This document shows positions 40,589 through 49,846 of a stretch of DNA of 64,000 bases, one piece after another. Under the pieces are notes generated by a model. The model did not search any database and had not been told where the DNA came from. It saw only the letters and a list, made by a program, of their open reading frames with translations. Numbering within the stretch: position 1 is the first letter of the stretch; each line of letters starts with the position of its first letter. The position numbers and the translations under genes are program-made. The DNA comes from Oscillospiraceae bacterium (GTDB lineage: Bacteria > Bacillota > Clostridia > Oscillospirales > Ruminococcaceae), in assembly GCA_031280965.1 (NCBI GenBank), contig JAITFZ010000013.1, positions 1 through 64,000 on the forward strand, read 5' to 3'.

Positions 40589-41895
40589 AGCGGTACAGAA
40601 CGTTAATTAAAAGCAGATTCGCCGACACAGGCGTTATTGAAATTTTGTTTCTGTTGTATTTTTGTATTTTTTACGGACACGCGAGAACCGGCTTTAATTT
40701 TTCATATTTTACTGATTTTTATTTTATGATTGATATAAAACAAGGCTTGATTTTAGTTATATTAATCATTACGGCTGTCTTGATAATCATCGATGTATTA
40801 AAGAAAAAGCTTGAGTTTAAACGATATATCTTCTTTGTATGGTATGCGGTTTTCTTTGCTTATTGTTGCTTGTCTTTGATTTGGACTATGGACAGCGATT
40901 TATCAAAATTATGGTTAGACGGCATGTTGCCTAATGTCGGTATGCTGCTTGCGGTTGTTCATTACGTGAACAGCAGGGAGAGATTTTACAGATTAATAAA
41001 ATTACAGTTGATTGCGATTTTCTATATGTGCGTGAGATTATTAATTCTTATGCCCGAAAGACATCTTTTCGGGAGAGGGCGAACAGAAGTGTATATTTGG
41101 GAAATTTCCGGATTTCACTATAACGGGTTGGCAATTCCTTTAACAGCCGGCATAATTTTAACTGTTTTCTTTTATATTAAGAATAAAAAGCCGCTCGTTT
41201 TATTTCTTGCACCTTTGTTTTATTTGACAATAATTATCGGAGGTTCGCGTCAGGGCGTGGTGATACCGATAGTGGGGCTTTTCGTGATTTTCGCTCTGTT
41301 GAACGGCATAAAAGGAATCCGCAGAACAATAATAACATCAGCCGTGATAGTGATTTTGTTTATCCTGTTCATTAACAGCGGTCTGCCCGGCGCGGATAGA
41401 ATGTCAGCACTTGTTAAAGGATTTATCGGGAATACTGCCGAGGCCGGTTTTAGTTTTAACGAGAGGGTGTTTCAAAGAGGATTAGCGGCAGAAATGTTTC
41501 TGCAAAAGCCGATACTCGGTTGGGGTATATATTCTTTCACAGCTAAGCTTATAGAAATAGAACACCATACGATATTTGCGTACTGCCACAACACGTATTT
41601 AGAATTGTTATCCTGCCTTGGAATTATTGGTTTTGTCATATATTATTCTATATATGCAGGCATTTTATTTAAAGCGTTCAAATTGTTTAAGACTTTGAAT
41701 ATATATGTGATTTTCGCACTGGCGGCTTGCATTGTGTTGTTGTTATTCGAGTACGCGACGGTTATGTTTTATCCGATTCACGGGCTGACAGGCACTACGT
41801 TCCTCTTCTACGCCTACTACTCCCTCAAGCTCGCTGACAATAAAAAGGATTTAAAATGTCAAGAAGAAAAAGTATCGCAACCCGATGGTTCATAA
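40570..41895 (+). CDS. O-antigen ligase/Wzy-type membrane protein
   Basis: The 441-residue protein has about ten to twelve membrane segments. Near the C-terminus is the Wzy_C/O-antigen-ligase block: FNERVFQRGLAAEMFLQKPILGWGIYSF, then the conserved AYCHNTYLELLSCLGIIGFV. These enzymes polymerise or ligate surface polysaccharide or glycan. It starts at a GTG overlapping the response regulator stop by 19 bp and ends 40 bp inside the histidine kinase gene. Its bases are visibly more AT-rich than the neighbours. Confidence 0.82.
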   Translation: MDGDRIKRYRTLIKSRFADTGVIEILFLLYFCIFYGHARTGFNFSYFTDFYFMIDIKQGLILVILIITAVLIIIDVLKKKLEFKRYIFFVWYAVFFAYCCLSLIWTMDSDLSKLWLDGMLPNVGMLLAVVHYVNSRERFYRLIKLQLIAIFYMCVRLLILMPERHLFGRGRTEVYIWEISGFHYNGLAIPLTAGIILTVFFYIKNKKPLVLFLAPLFYLTIIIGGSRQGVVIPIVGLFVIFALLNGIKGIRRTIITSAVIVILFILFINSGLPGADRMSALVKGFIGNTAEAGFSFNERVFQRGLAAEMFLQKPILGWGIYSFTAKLIEIEHHTIFAYCHNTYLELLSCLGIIGFVIYYSIYAGILFKAFKLFKTLNIYVIFALAACIVLLLFEYATVMFYPIHGLTGTTFLFYAYYSLKLADNKKDLKCQEEKVSQPDGS

Positions 41896-43277
41896 ACAGC
41901 TTCAGCGTTGTCGCAGTGTTTCTCTTGGTAGTGAACGTGAGCGTTTATTTCGCGCTTCGTTACTATTATTACGGTGCGGTCAGACAGCACCTCGGCACAC
42001 AGGCGAATATAGTCTACGGTGTTTTATCTTATATGGAGGACTACGTGCCGGAAATACGCCGCACCATTGAGGAGTTTGATAAAAAGAACCACATGGAGTT
42101 AATGGCAATTACGGCGGACGGCAGAGTTGACCTAACCTCGGGCGGGTTTTCGCCGGAAGAGGGGTACGAGATGCCCGATTATGAAAGGGCAAAAGCCTCC
42201 GACAGCAGAATCGCCGATTATGTCGGCTTTCTGCCCAATTCCGAGCGGTATATGGCTGTAACGGTTATGCTTTCGGGCGAGGTTTATGATGCAATCAGGG
42301 TGGTTTCCTCGCTTGACCGGGTGGATATGCAAATCTATACGACCACATTGATTATAGCCGTGTTGAGTGCGGCAATAATGCTGTTTGTATTGTTTTTGGG
42401 AATGTACTTTATTAAGTCGATTGTTTCTCCGTTGCGGCAAATCGGAAACGCCGCAAAAAGGCTTGCGGCGGGCGACTTCTCCGACCGTGTGCTTTTGAAA
42501 AAAAGCGATGATGAAATAGGCGAGTTATGCTTAATTTTCAACTCCATGGCGGATGATTTGGAAAATTCGGAGAAAATTAAGAACGACTTCATCTCCTCGG
42601 TTTCGCACGAGCTTCGCACGCCGCTGACCGCAATTCGCGGTTGGAGCGAAACGGTGCTTGAAGTAGGTTCGGACGAGGAATCAAGGAAAACGTTTGAAAA
42701 AGGCATGAATATAATCGCGTCGGAAACCTCAAGATTATCCGAGATGGTTGAGGATTTGTTAGACTTTTCCAAGATGCAGAGCGGACGGCTGAAGCTACAA
42801 AAATCAAACATGGACGTGCTTGCCGAACTTGCCGACGCTGTTTCAATTTACGCCGAGAAAGCTAAGAAAGAGAAGATTAACCTGACCTACAGCGAACCCG
42901 ATTTTATCGCGATGATTTACGGCGACAAAAACAGAATCAGACAGGTTTTTATTAATATAATCGACAACGCGGTTAAATACAGCGCTTTTCCGAACGGCGG
43001 AGGTGCGGTGACGGTTGAAGCCGGCATTGTTGAAGCAATCGAAATGAAACTTGTGATTACCGTCAGCGATAACGGGCGCGGGATTTCGGAGCGAGATTTA
43101 CCTAAAGTCAAGGCACGGTTCTTTAAAGCGAATAACTCGGTCAGAGGTTCGGGAATCGGGCTTGCAGTCGCGGACGAAATCATTATAATGCACGAGGGAA
43201 CGCTGTTAATAGACAGCGTTCAGGGAAAAGGCACAACAGTAAAAATAACATTACCGGCGAAGGTAATGAAAACGTAG
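41856..43277 (+). CDS. Sensor histidine kinase
   Basis: The 473-residue kinase has an N-terminal membrane helix (about 10-33), an extracytoplasmic sensor domain to about residue 160, and a second membrane helix (TTLIIAVLSAAIMLFVLFLGMYF). A HAMP domain (KRLAAGDFSDRVLLKKSDDEIGEL) is followed by the HisKA H-box SSVSHELRTPLTAIRGW. The ATPase domain has the N-box INIIDNAVKYS, G1 DNGRGIS and G2 RGSGIGLAVA. It is the partner of the response regulator at 39866. Confidence 0.94.
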   Translation: MSRRKSIATRWFINSFSVVAVFLLVVNVSVYFALRYYYYGAVRQHLGTQANIVYGVLSYMEDYVPEIRRTIEEFDKKNHMELMAITADGRVDLTSGGFSPEEGYEMPDYERAKASDSRIADYVGFLPNSERYMAVTVMLSGEVYDAIRVVSSLDRVDMQIYTTTLIIAVLSAAIMLFVLFLGMYFIKSIVSPLRQIGNAAKRLAAGDFSDRVLLKKSDDEIGELCLIFNSMADDLENSEKIKNDFISSVSHELRTPLTAIRGWSETVLEVGSDEESRKTFEKGMNIIASETSRLSEMVEDLLDFSKMQSGRLKLQKSNMDVLAELADAVSIYAEKAKKEKINLTYSEPDFIAMIYGDKNRIRQVFINIIDNAVKYSAFPNGGGAVTVEAGIVEAIEMKLVITVSDNGRGISERDLPKVKARFFKANNSVRGSGIGLAVADEIIIMHEGTLLIDSVQGKGTTVKITLPAKVMKT

Positions 43278-43331
43278 GGGCGAACACGCTTCACCCGATA
43301 TACGAGATAAGAAGTTTAAAACAAAATATAA

Positions 43332-43350
43332 AGGACTTTATGAAAACATG
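43332..43350 (+). repeat. Leader repeat copy 4 with MKT* mini-ORF
   Basis: AAAGGACTTTATGAAAACATG reproduces the leader ends seen at 31037-31052, 32117-32137 and 34402-34421. ATGAAAACATGA encodes MKT and stops on the start codon of the next gene (ATGAGC). The segment before it is AAACAAAATATA, as in copy 1. Confidence 0.5.
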
Positions 43351-45036
43351 AGCGAAAAAGAAAAGCAGACAAAAATAGGCGGACAGGCGCTTTTCGACGG
43401 TATTATGATGCGCGGCGAGAAGAAAGCCGCGATGGCTGTCCGCAAAAAAGACGGCTCGATTTACGTTGAGGAGTGGAAATTACCTAAGAAAAGATGGTAC
43501 CAAAAGGCGTTGTTTGTTCGCGGATTCTTCAATTTCGTACTGCAAATGCGTGACGGTTATAAATATATGATGAAATCGGCTGAAATCTCGGGTTATCTTG
43601 ACGAGGAGGAAGAGCCGACGAGCAAATTTGAGAAGTGGCTGACCGAGAAGTTTGGCGATAAACTGACTCTGGCGGTTATGGTAATCGGCATAATACTCGG
43701 AATAGCGCTAACATTGCTTCTTTTCATGTTTGTTCCGACTTTTATTTACACGGGTATCGCCCACCTTATGGCGGAAAGCGTTGACCTTTCGCCGTGGCAG
43801 TCGGTGTGCGAGGGTTTGCTGAGGATGCTCATCTTTCTCGTTTACCTGTTTCTAACCTCCCTGATGAAAGATTTGCACAAAACTTATCAATATCACGGTG
43901 CGGAGCATAAGACGATTTACGCAAATGAATCAGGCGCGGAACTCACTGTCGAAAACGTGAAAAAGTATCAGCGCTTTCATCCCCGGTGCGGCACAAGTTT
44001 TATATTTCTGATGCTTGCAATAAGCATAGTTTTCTACACGCTTCTGCCGGTGAACAGCAGTGTTTTAAGTGAAGCGCTGAACATCAATTCCATGGCGGCG
44101 GGCGCAATTTGGACGGTAATAAGATTGGCGCTTCTGCCTGTACTGGTCGGGATTTCCTATGAAATTCTAAAGCTGGCGGGTCGTTATGACAGAAATATAT
44201 TAATGCGGATTGTTTCAGCGCCCGGACTTGGAATCCAGCGGCTCACAACCAAAGAGCCCGACGACGGACAGCTTGAAGTCGCAATCGCGGCGTTTCTTCC
44301 CGTTTTACCCGCTAACGAGAGAAACGAGTTAAGATGGCTGAGCGAATTCGCCGAAAAGAATAACCAAGACCTGAACGCGCTGCTCAAGCGAAGGGAGGAC
44401 GGCGAACCGCTTCAGTATATTTTGGGCGAATGGGAGTTTTACGGTTATAATTTCAAGGTTGGAAAGGGTGTGCTTATTCCGCGCCCCGAAACTGAATTTT
44501 TAATAGACCTGGCAAAAAAACATAAACCTAAAACAATTTATGATTTATGCGCCGGAAGCGGTTGTGTCGGAATCGCCCTCGCAAAAGAAACCGGCTGTGA
44601 AGTTATAGCGGTTGAAATTTCTGATGAAGCAATAGAATATTTAAAGCATAACGCAGAATTAAACAATGTTTCCGTTAAGATTATAAAAGATGATGTTTTA
44701 AAGCCCGAATTCGGGTTTGAAAAGGCTGACTGCATACTTGTCAATCCGCCGTATCTTACTAAAGCAGAGATGGGTGAATTGCAGGCTGAAGTCACGCATG
44801 AACCGGAAATTGCGCTGTTCGGCGGTGAAGACGGATTAGACTTTTACAGAGAGATTTTCCGCTTATGGGACGGGAAGTTAAAGCAGGGCGGACTGTTTGC
44901 GGTTGAGGTCGGACACAAACAGGCGGGCGCAGTCGCGGAACTTATGAGAGAAAGCGGATTTAATCCGCAAATTATAAAAGACTATTCGGGAACAGACAGA
45001 ATTATATATGCGATAAAAGGAGAAAACCATGCCTAA
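43348..45036 (+). CDS. YqhQ (DUF1385) membrane protein fused to PrmC release-factor methyltransferase
   Basis: Residues 1-315 are YqhQ/DUF1385: [24 protein letters not shown], five or so membrane helices, [30 protein letters not shown]. The end matches the YqhQ C-terminus ([16 protein letters not shown]). Residues 318-562 are Prm[33 protein letters not shown] motif [14 protein letters not shown] and catalytic VNPPY (466-469). PrmC methylates Gln in the GGQ loop of RF1/RF2. One continuous frame of 562 codons with no internal start signal argues for a true fusion. The stop overlaps recA. Confidence 0.9.
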   Translation: MSEKEKQTKIGGQALFDGIMMRGEKKAAMAVRKKDGSIYVEEWKLPKKRWYQKALFVRGFFNFVLQMRDGYKYMMKSAEISGYLDEEEEPTSKFEKWLTEKFGDKLTLAVMVIGIILGIALTLLLFMFVPTFIYTGIAHLMAESVDLSPWQSVCEGLLRMLIFLVYLFLTSLMKDLHKTYQYHGAEHKTIYANESGAELTVENVKKYQRFHPRCGTSFIFLMLAISIVFYTLLPVNSSVLSEALNINSMAAGAIWTVIRLALLPVLVGISYEILKLAGRYDRNILMRIVSAPGLGIQRLTTKEPDDGQLEVAIAAFLPVLPANERNELRWLSEFAEKNNQDLNALLKRREDGEPLQYILGEWEFYGYNFKVGKGVLIPRPETEFLIDLAKKHKPKTIYDLCAGSGCVGIALAKETGCEVIAVEISDEAIEYLKHNAELNNVSVKIIKDDVLKPEFGFEKADCILVNPPYLTKAEMGELQAEVTHEPEIALFGGEDGLDFYREIFRLWDGKLKQGGLFAVEVGHKQAGAVAELMRESGFNPQIIKDYSGTDRIIYAIKGENHA

Positions 45037-46219
45037 AAAAGAAGCAACGAAAAAAACCATTAATACAAACACAGGTGCCGAAGAAAAACAAAAAGCCCTG
45101 CAAACCGCTATCGCGCATATTGAAAAGCAGTTCGGGGCAGGCGCTGTAATGTACATGAGCGGGGAACACAGCAAAATGAACGTCGAATCGCTCCCGACAG
45201 GCTCGTTAACGCTTGATATAGCGCTCGGAATCGGCGGCTTACCCAAGGGCAGAATTACCGAAATCTACGGTCCGGAAAGCGGCGGCAAAACCACGGTTTC
45301 GCTTCACGCAGTTGCGGAAGCGCAGAAGAAAGGCGGTATAGCGGCGTTCATCGACGTTGAACACGCGCTGGACCCCATATATGCAAAGGCGCTCGGCGTA
45401 GATGTGGAACAGCTTATAGTTTCACAGCCGGATACGGGTGAGCAGGCGCTTGAGATTATTGAAGCGCTTACGCGGTCGGGCGCGGTGGATATAATCGTAC
45501 TTGACAGCGTGGCGGCTATGACCACGAAAGCCGAAATCGAGGGCGAAATGGGCAGCGCGATTGTCGGTATGCAGGCGCGGCTTATGTCGTCATCGCTCAG
45601 GAAATTAACAAGCGTTATTTCAAAAACCAATACGGTAGCAATTTTCATAAACCAAATCCGCGAGAAAATAGGCGGCTACGGAAATCCCGAAACAACACCG
45701 GGCGGACGCGCACTAAAGTTTTACGCCTCGGTCAGAATAGAAGTGCGAAAAAGCGAGCCGATTAAAAACGGCACAGAAATAGTAGGTGCGCGCACAAAGT
45801 GTAAGGTGCAGAAAAACAAGGTCGCGCCGCCGTTTAAATCCTGTGAGTTCGATATGATTTTCGGCAAAGGCATTTCCAAAGACGGCGAAATCTTAGATAT
45901 TGCAACCGAAATCGGCGTGACGAGAAAGAGCGGCGCATGGTTTTATTACGGCGATGAACGGCTCGGTCAGGGACGGGAGAACTCAAAGGAATTTCTTTCG
46001 CAGAACCCCGACTTAATGAGTGAAATCGAACAGAAAGTGCGTGAGCAGGCAGAAAAGGTTAACGTTTCTGCTGCGGAGGACGACGATAATAGCCCCGCAG
46101 CGTCGGACGAACCGCCGCCATTGAACGAATCGCCGCCCGCGCCCGCGAAAAAATCCAAAAAAACCGTTATAGTTGAAGCTGATGATAATTTCGAGGAATT
46201 TTCGCCAGACGATTTGTAA
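45029..46219 (+). CDS. recA: Recombinase A
   Basis: The 396-residue RecA has P-loop GPESGGKTT (81-89), catalytic [24 protein letters not shown], the MAW-type [14 protein letters not shown] and DNA-binding loops [31 protein letters not shown]. The C-terminus is longer than usual and Asp/Pro/Ser-rich. It starts 8 bp inside the PrmC fusion gene; recX follows after one intervening gene. Confidence 0.97.
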   Translation: MPKKEATKKTINTNTGAEEKQKALQTAIAHIEKQFGAGAVMYMSGEHSKMNVESLPTGSLTLDIALGIGGLPKGRITEIYGPESGGKTTVSLHAVAEAQKKGGIAAFIDVEHALDPIYAKALGVDVEQLIVSQPDTGEQALEIIEALTRSGAVDIIVLDSVAAMTTKAEIEGEMGSAIVGMQARLMSSSLRKLTSVISKTNTVAIFINQIREKIGGYGNPETTPGGRALKFYASVRIEVRKSEPIKNGTEIVGARTKCKVQKNKVAPPFKSCEFDMIFGKGISKDGEILDIATEIGVTRKSGAWFYYGDERLGQGRENSKEFLSQNPDLMSEIEQKVREQAEKVNVSAAEDDDNSPAASDEPPPLNESPPAPAKKSKKTVIVEADDNFEEFSPDDL

Positions 46220-46231
46220 CCCGTGTACTTA

Positions 46232-46262
46232 ACGGACGCGCACTGCGCGCCCCTACAACCGA
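46232..46262. repeat. GC-rich repeat fragment
   Basis: The 47-bp gap after recA holds an ACGCGCACTGCGCGC hairpin followed by CCCCTAC, related to 14682-14704 and 43275-43283. It is probably part of a dispersed palindromic repeat. Confidence 0.4.
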
Positions 46263-46275
46263 GGAGGTGGAACGA

Positions 46276-47412
46276 ATGGCAAGGCCCATTGAAAAAATTC
46301 AAGCGGAAATAAATCTTTTGGAATCAAGGGTAAAAGCGGCTATTGAATTTTTAAAGGATATGGAGCAACAGGCAAAGGTACAGGGAACATCTGTTGCGGA
46401 AAATCCGGATTGCGCTAAAATCATTAAGCAAATCCCGCTCGTAAAAGACCGGCTTCGTTCGTTGTATGCCGAGCTTGAAAGCGGGAAAGCAACCGTTGCC
46501 CAAACAGCCGCCGCTCCTCCCAAGGAGGAAAAGCCGCCTGCCGAAACTCCTCCGAAAGCGGAGAAGCCGATAACCCCGCCACCTGCCCCTCCTCCTCCAA
46601 AAGAGGAGGAACCCCCGCCCGCACCTGCCGTTAAAAAGGAACCTTTCATAACCACCACTCCTGTCGGAACCGCCGAGGCTTACGGTGCTACTTCAACCAT
46701 CGGAGCTACCCCGGAATCTCTGACCAAGCGGGGATTTTCACTGCTTGAAGACGGCGAGTGGGAAAAAGCAGGCGATAAATTCGACAGTGCGCTGGATATA
46801 AATTCGGAGTACGCACCGGCGTATGTCGGCTTGTTGTGCGCCGAACTGAAAGTAACGAGAGAAGCGAATTTGGCAAACCAGAATTCGCTGTTATCGGCTC
46901 GGGCGAACTATAAAAAAGCGCTTCGTTATTCTACTGCGGAGCATCGCGTCAGGTTAGAAACATATAATCATATTATTGAACATCGCCTTGAAGAACAGGA
47001 AGACAGCCAAGAACAGGAACGCCGCAAGCAGGAACAACAGCGTCTTAATCAGGAACGCGAGCGTCTTAATCAGGAACAGGAACGCCTGAATCAGGAAAAA
47101 GAAAAGCTTTTACAAACGCAGAAATTAGAGCAGGAGCAAATTTTAGCGGAACTGAGAAGAAGGGAACAGGAAGAAGAAGACAAACGCATGCAGGAAGAAG
47201 AAAAGCGCACGCTTGACGAAGAGCGCAGTCAGCAGGCGGAACTCAGGCGCGCCGAAAAGCAAAAGCAGGATGAAGAGGAACAGCGCCTGATTGAAGAAGA
47301 GCAGGAATTCAGGAAAAACCAAAAAACATGGATAAAAAAAGGTTTGTGTTATTATTGCGGCGGGAAACTGACGATTACCAAAAAGTGTAAATCGTGCGGG
47401 AAGACGAGTTAA
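46276..47412 (+). CDS. Hypothetical protein with TPR-like core, coiled coil and C-terminal zinc ribbon
   Basis: ATG at 46276, after GAGGAGGTGGA, gives 378 residues. N-terminal helices (residues 1-75) are followed by a Pro/Lys/Glu-rich linker (about 75-120) and a TPR-like repeat (LEDGEWEKAGDKFDSALDINSEYAPAYVGLLCAEL). A long Glu/Gln/Arg coiled coil (about 235-355, repeats of RLNQE) follows, then a two-Cys-pair ribbon (CYYCGGKLTITKKCKSCGK). It is cytoplasmic. No family is recognised. It sits between recA and recX. Confidence 0.65.
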   Translation: MARPIEKIQAEINLLESRVKAAIEFLKDMEQQAKVQGTSVAENPDCAKIIKQIPLVKDRLRSLYAELESGKATVAQTAAAPPKEEKPPAETPPKAEKPITPPPAPPPPKEEEPPPAPAVKKEPFITTTPVGTAEAYGATSTIGATPESLTKRGFSLLEDGEWEKAGDKFDSALDINSEYAPAYVGLLCAELKVTREANLANQNSLLSARANYKKALRYSTAEHRVRLETYNHIIEHRLEEQEDSQEQERRKQEQQRLNQERERLNQEQERLNQEKEKLLQTQKLEQEQILAELRRREQEEEDKRMQEEEKRTLDEERSQQAELRRAEKQKQDEEEQRLIEEEQEFRKNQKTWIKKGLCYYCGGKLTITKKCKSCGKTS

Positions 47413-47416
47413 TATT

Positions 47417-47896
47417 ATGGAATTAAGCCGCGACTTTGACAAAGCTAAGAATCATGCGCTGAAATTTCTTTCTTATCGCGACCACTGCGGCGGCGAGCTT
47501 TTAAAAAAACTCGGCAGATATTACGAGCGGGAAACATGTCTTGCCGCGCTTGAATGGGTGCGTGAGGCAGGGTATCAGGACGATGAAAAATACGCGGAGA
47601 AATTTGCCGCAGTGCTTATTGAAACCAAGCGTTACGGCGTAAGGAAAGCGCGTTATGAAATGAAGCTGAAAGGGCTTTCGGATGAGTCGGTTAAAAATGC
47701 GCTCGAACCTTACGGCGATGATGAAATCACGGATATTATAACAGAATTAATCAGGCGCAAATATGCGGATTGCTTAGAGGACAGGCAGGGCATAAAGAAA
47801 ACCGCAGACGCGCTTATGCGGCGCGGATATGATTACAGTGACATAAAAACAGCTATAGCAAAGGTTAAAGAAGATATAGAATTGGATTGTGATTAA
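47417..47896 (+). CDS. recX: RecX-family regulatory protein
   Basis: The 159-residue, all-helical protein has the tandem three-helix pattern of RecX (ALKFLSYRDHCGGELLKKLGRYY, EAGYQDDEKYAEKFAAVLIETKRYG, ADALMRRGYDYSDIKTAI). RecX inhibits RecA filaments. It lies two genes after recA. The ribosome binding site is weak. Confidence 0.88.
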   Translation: MELSRDFDKAKNHALKFLSYRDHCGGELLKKLGRYYERETCLAALEWVREAGYQDDEKYAEKFAAVLIETKRYGVRKARYEMKLKGLSDESVKNALEPYGDDEITDIITELIRRKYADCLEDRQGIKKTADALMRRGYDYSDIKTAIAKVKEDIELDCD

Positions 47897-47899
47897 TTA

Positions 47900-49225
47900 A
47901 TGCAGGATACCGCAAAAATAAGTATAGTTTCGCTCGGCTGTCCGAAAAACCAGTGCGACGCAGAGCTTATGCTTGAAAAAATACAGAAGGCGGGCTTCGG
48001 TTTAGTGAGCGAACCGGGGCTTGCCGATGTCGTGATTATAAACACCTGCGGTTTTATTCAAAGCGCGAAGGAAGAGGCAATCGCCGAAATTTTTGAAGCC
48101 GTTAACCGTAAAAACGACGGCTTCAACAAGAAAATAATCGTCACGGGTTGCCTTCCGCAGCGTTACGGGGAGCAGATGGAAGACGAATTCCCCGAGGTTG
48201 ATGCCATTCTCGGAATCGGCGGAAACGATGATATTGTTGAAGTTATTAACTCGGCGCTTTTAGACAAAAGAATCTGTATTTTCACCGAGCCGGAGAAGCT
48301 TAACATGGAGGGTCGGCGACTGCTTTCAACCCTGCCGCATTACGCCTATCTGCGAATTGCGGACGGCTGTGACAATCATTGCTCGTATTGCGCTATTCCG
48401 CTGATTAGGGGGAAATTCCGCTCCCGCGAAATCGAAAACATAGTCAGGGAAGCGGCGGAACTCGCCGAAAAAGGTGTGCGGGAGCTGATTATAGTTTCGC
48501 AGGACACCACCAATTACGGTGCGGATTTATACGGCAAAGTAATGCTTCCCGAACTGCTTAATCATCTTTGTGAAATTAAAAAAATCAAGTGGATTCGTCT
48601 TCTTTACTGCTATCCGGACAAGGTCACGGACGAGTTAATCGCAACTATAAAAAACCACGGAAAAATCGTGAAATATATCGAAATGCCTATTCAGCACTGC
48701 AACGAGGAAATTCTGCGCGCCATGAACAGAAGCGGCAACGAGCAGACTTTGTGGGATTTGATTGCGAAACTGCGGAATGAGATACGAAGCATAATAATCC
48801 GCACGACTGTAATCGCCGGATTTCCGGGGGAGAGCGAAGAGCAGTTTACGGAGCTTGCGGAGTTTTTAAATAACGTGCGGTTTGAACGGCTCGGATGTTT
48901 TGCTTACTCGGAGGAGGAAGATACAAAGGCGGCTGAGCTTGAGCAGGTGGACGATAAGGAGCGGACTCACCGCGCCGAAATCATAAACGAACAGCAGGAA
49001 ATCCGAATGGGCGAGTTCTACACCGAGCTTGTAGGAAAGACGTTTGAAGTTGTAGTTGAGGGCTACGACAGATACTTTGAAATGTACTTCGGGCGCAGTT
49101 ACATGTACGCGCCGGAAATCGACGGCATGATTTATTTCCGGGGAGATAATCTTAAAACGTCCGACTTTGTAAACGTAAAAATTACAGACGTAATTGACAA
49201 CAATCTGATTGGAGAGCAGGCATGA
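47900..49225 (+). CDS. rimO: Ribosomal protein S12 methylthiotransferase
   Basis: The 441-residue radical-SAM enzyme has an N-terminal UPF0004 domain (SLGCPKNQCDAELM ... NTCGFIQSAKEEA), the radical [4Fe-4S] motif CDNHCSYCAIP at about residue 155, and a C-terminal TRAM domain. It thiomethylates Asp in ribosomal protein S12. Start is 3 bp after recX and the stop overlaps pgsA by 4 bp (ATGA). Confidence 0.95.
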   Translation: MQDTAKISIVSLGCPKNQCDAELMLEKIQKAGFGLVSEPGLADVVIINTCGFIQSAKEEAIAEIFEAVNRKNDGFNKKIIVTGCLPQRYGEQMEDEFPEVDAILGIGGNDDIVEVINSALLDKRICIFTEPEKLNMEGRRLLSTLPHYAYLRIADGCDNHCSYCAIPLIRGKFRSREIENIVREAAELAEKGVRELIIVSQDTTNYGADLYGKVMLPELLNHLCEIKKIKWIRLLYCYPDKVTDELIATIKNHGKIVKYIEMPIQHCNEEILRAMNRSGNEQTLWDLIAKLRNEIRSIIIRTTVIAGFPGESEEQFTELAEFLNNVRFERLGCFAYSEEEDTKAAELEQVDDKERTHRAEIINEQQEIRMGEFYTELVGKTFEVVVEGYDRYFEMYFGRSYMYAPEIDGMIYFRGDNLKTSDFVNVKITDVIDNNLIGEQA

Positions 49226-49845
49226 ATATAGCCAATATACTAACGCTTTCAAGAATCATATTAATAATACCTTTCGTTGCTTTTTTACTTAACGGATGCT
49301 TTCTTGTTGCGTTGATTATATTTATTACAGCAAGCGTGACAGATTGGCTTGATGGATTTATCGCACGGAAATTTAACATGATTACTGATTTAGGTAAGTT
49401 TTTAGACCCGCTTGCCGACAAGATTTTAGTTATCAGCGCGATGATATGCTTTGTGGAGTTAAATTGGATTCCGGCGTGGACGGTTATTGTAATAGCGGCG
49501 CGGGAGTTTATTGTTACAGGCTTCAGGCTTGGGGTAGTTGAAAAGGATAATAAATCCGTAATTGCCGCTGATATTTGGGGAAAAATTAAAACTGCATTTA
49601 CCATGCCGGCGCTTTGTGCGATTTTAGTTATGTGGGTTTTAGCGGCATTCGAGATTATAACGCATTACAGGGGTTTTATTGAAAATCCGTTTTCGTCTTT
49701 TATAGAAGTGCGGAACGTTCCGCAGTATGTTATAAATCCAATCAGCAACATATTAATGTATATCTGCGCCGCGCTGACGGTTTTCAGCGGCATTACGATG
49801 ATAATAAAAAACAGAAAGCTTTTCACGAACAAAGAAAGGAACTGA
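49222..49845 (+). CDS. pgsA: CDP-diacylglycerol--glycerol-3-phosphate 3-phosphatidyltransferase
   Basis: The 207-residue integral membrane enzyme of phosphatidylglycerol synthesis has the CDP-alcohol phosphotransferase motif [27 protein letters not shown]. Several membrane segments are visible. Translation is coupled to rimO (ATGA). Confidence 0.95.
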   Translation: MNIANILTLSRIILIIPFVAFLLNGCFLVALIIFITASVTDWLDGFIARKFNMITDLGKFLDPLADKILVISAMICFVELNWIPAWTVIVIAAREFIVTGFRLGVVEKDNKSVIAADIWGKIKTAFTMPALCAILVMWVLAAFEIITHYRGFIENPFSSFIEVRNVPQYVINPISNILMYICAALTVFSGITMIIKNRKLFTNKERN

Positions 49846-49846
49846 G

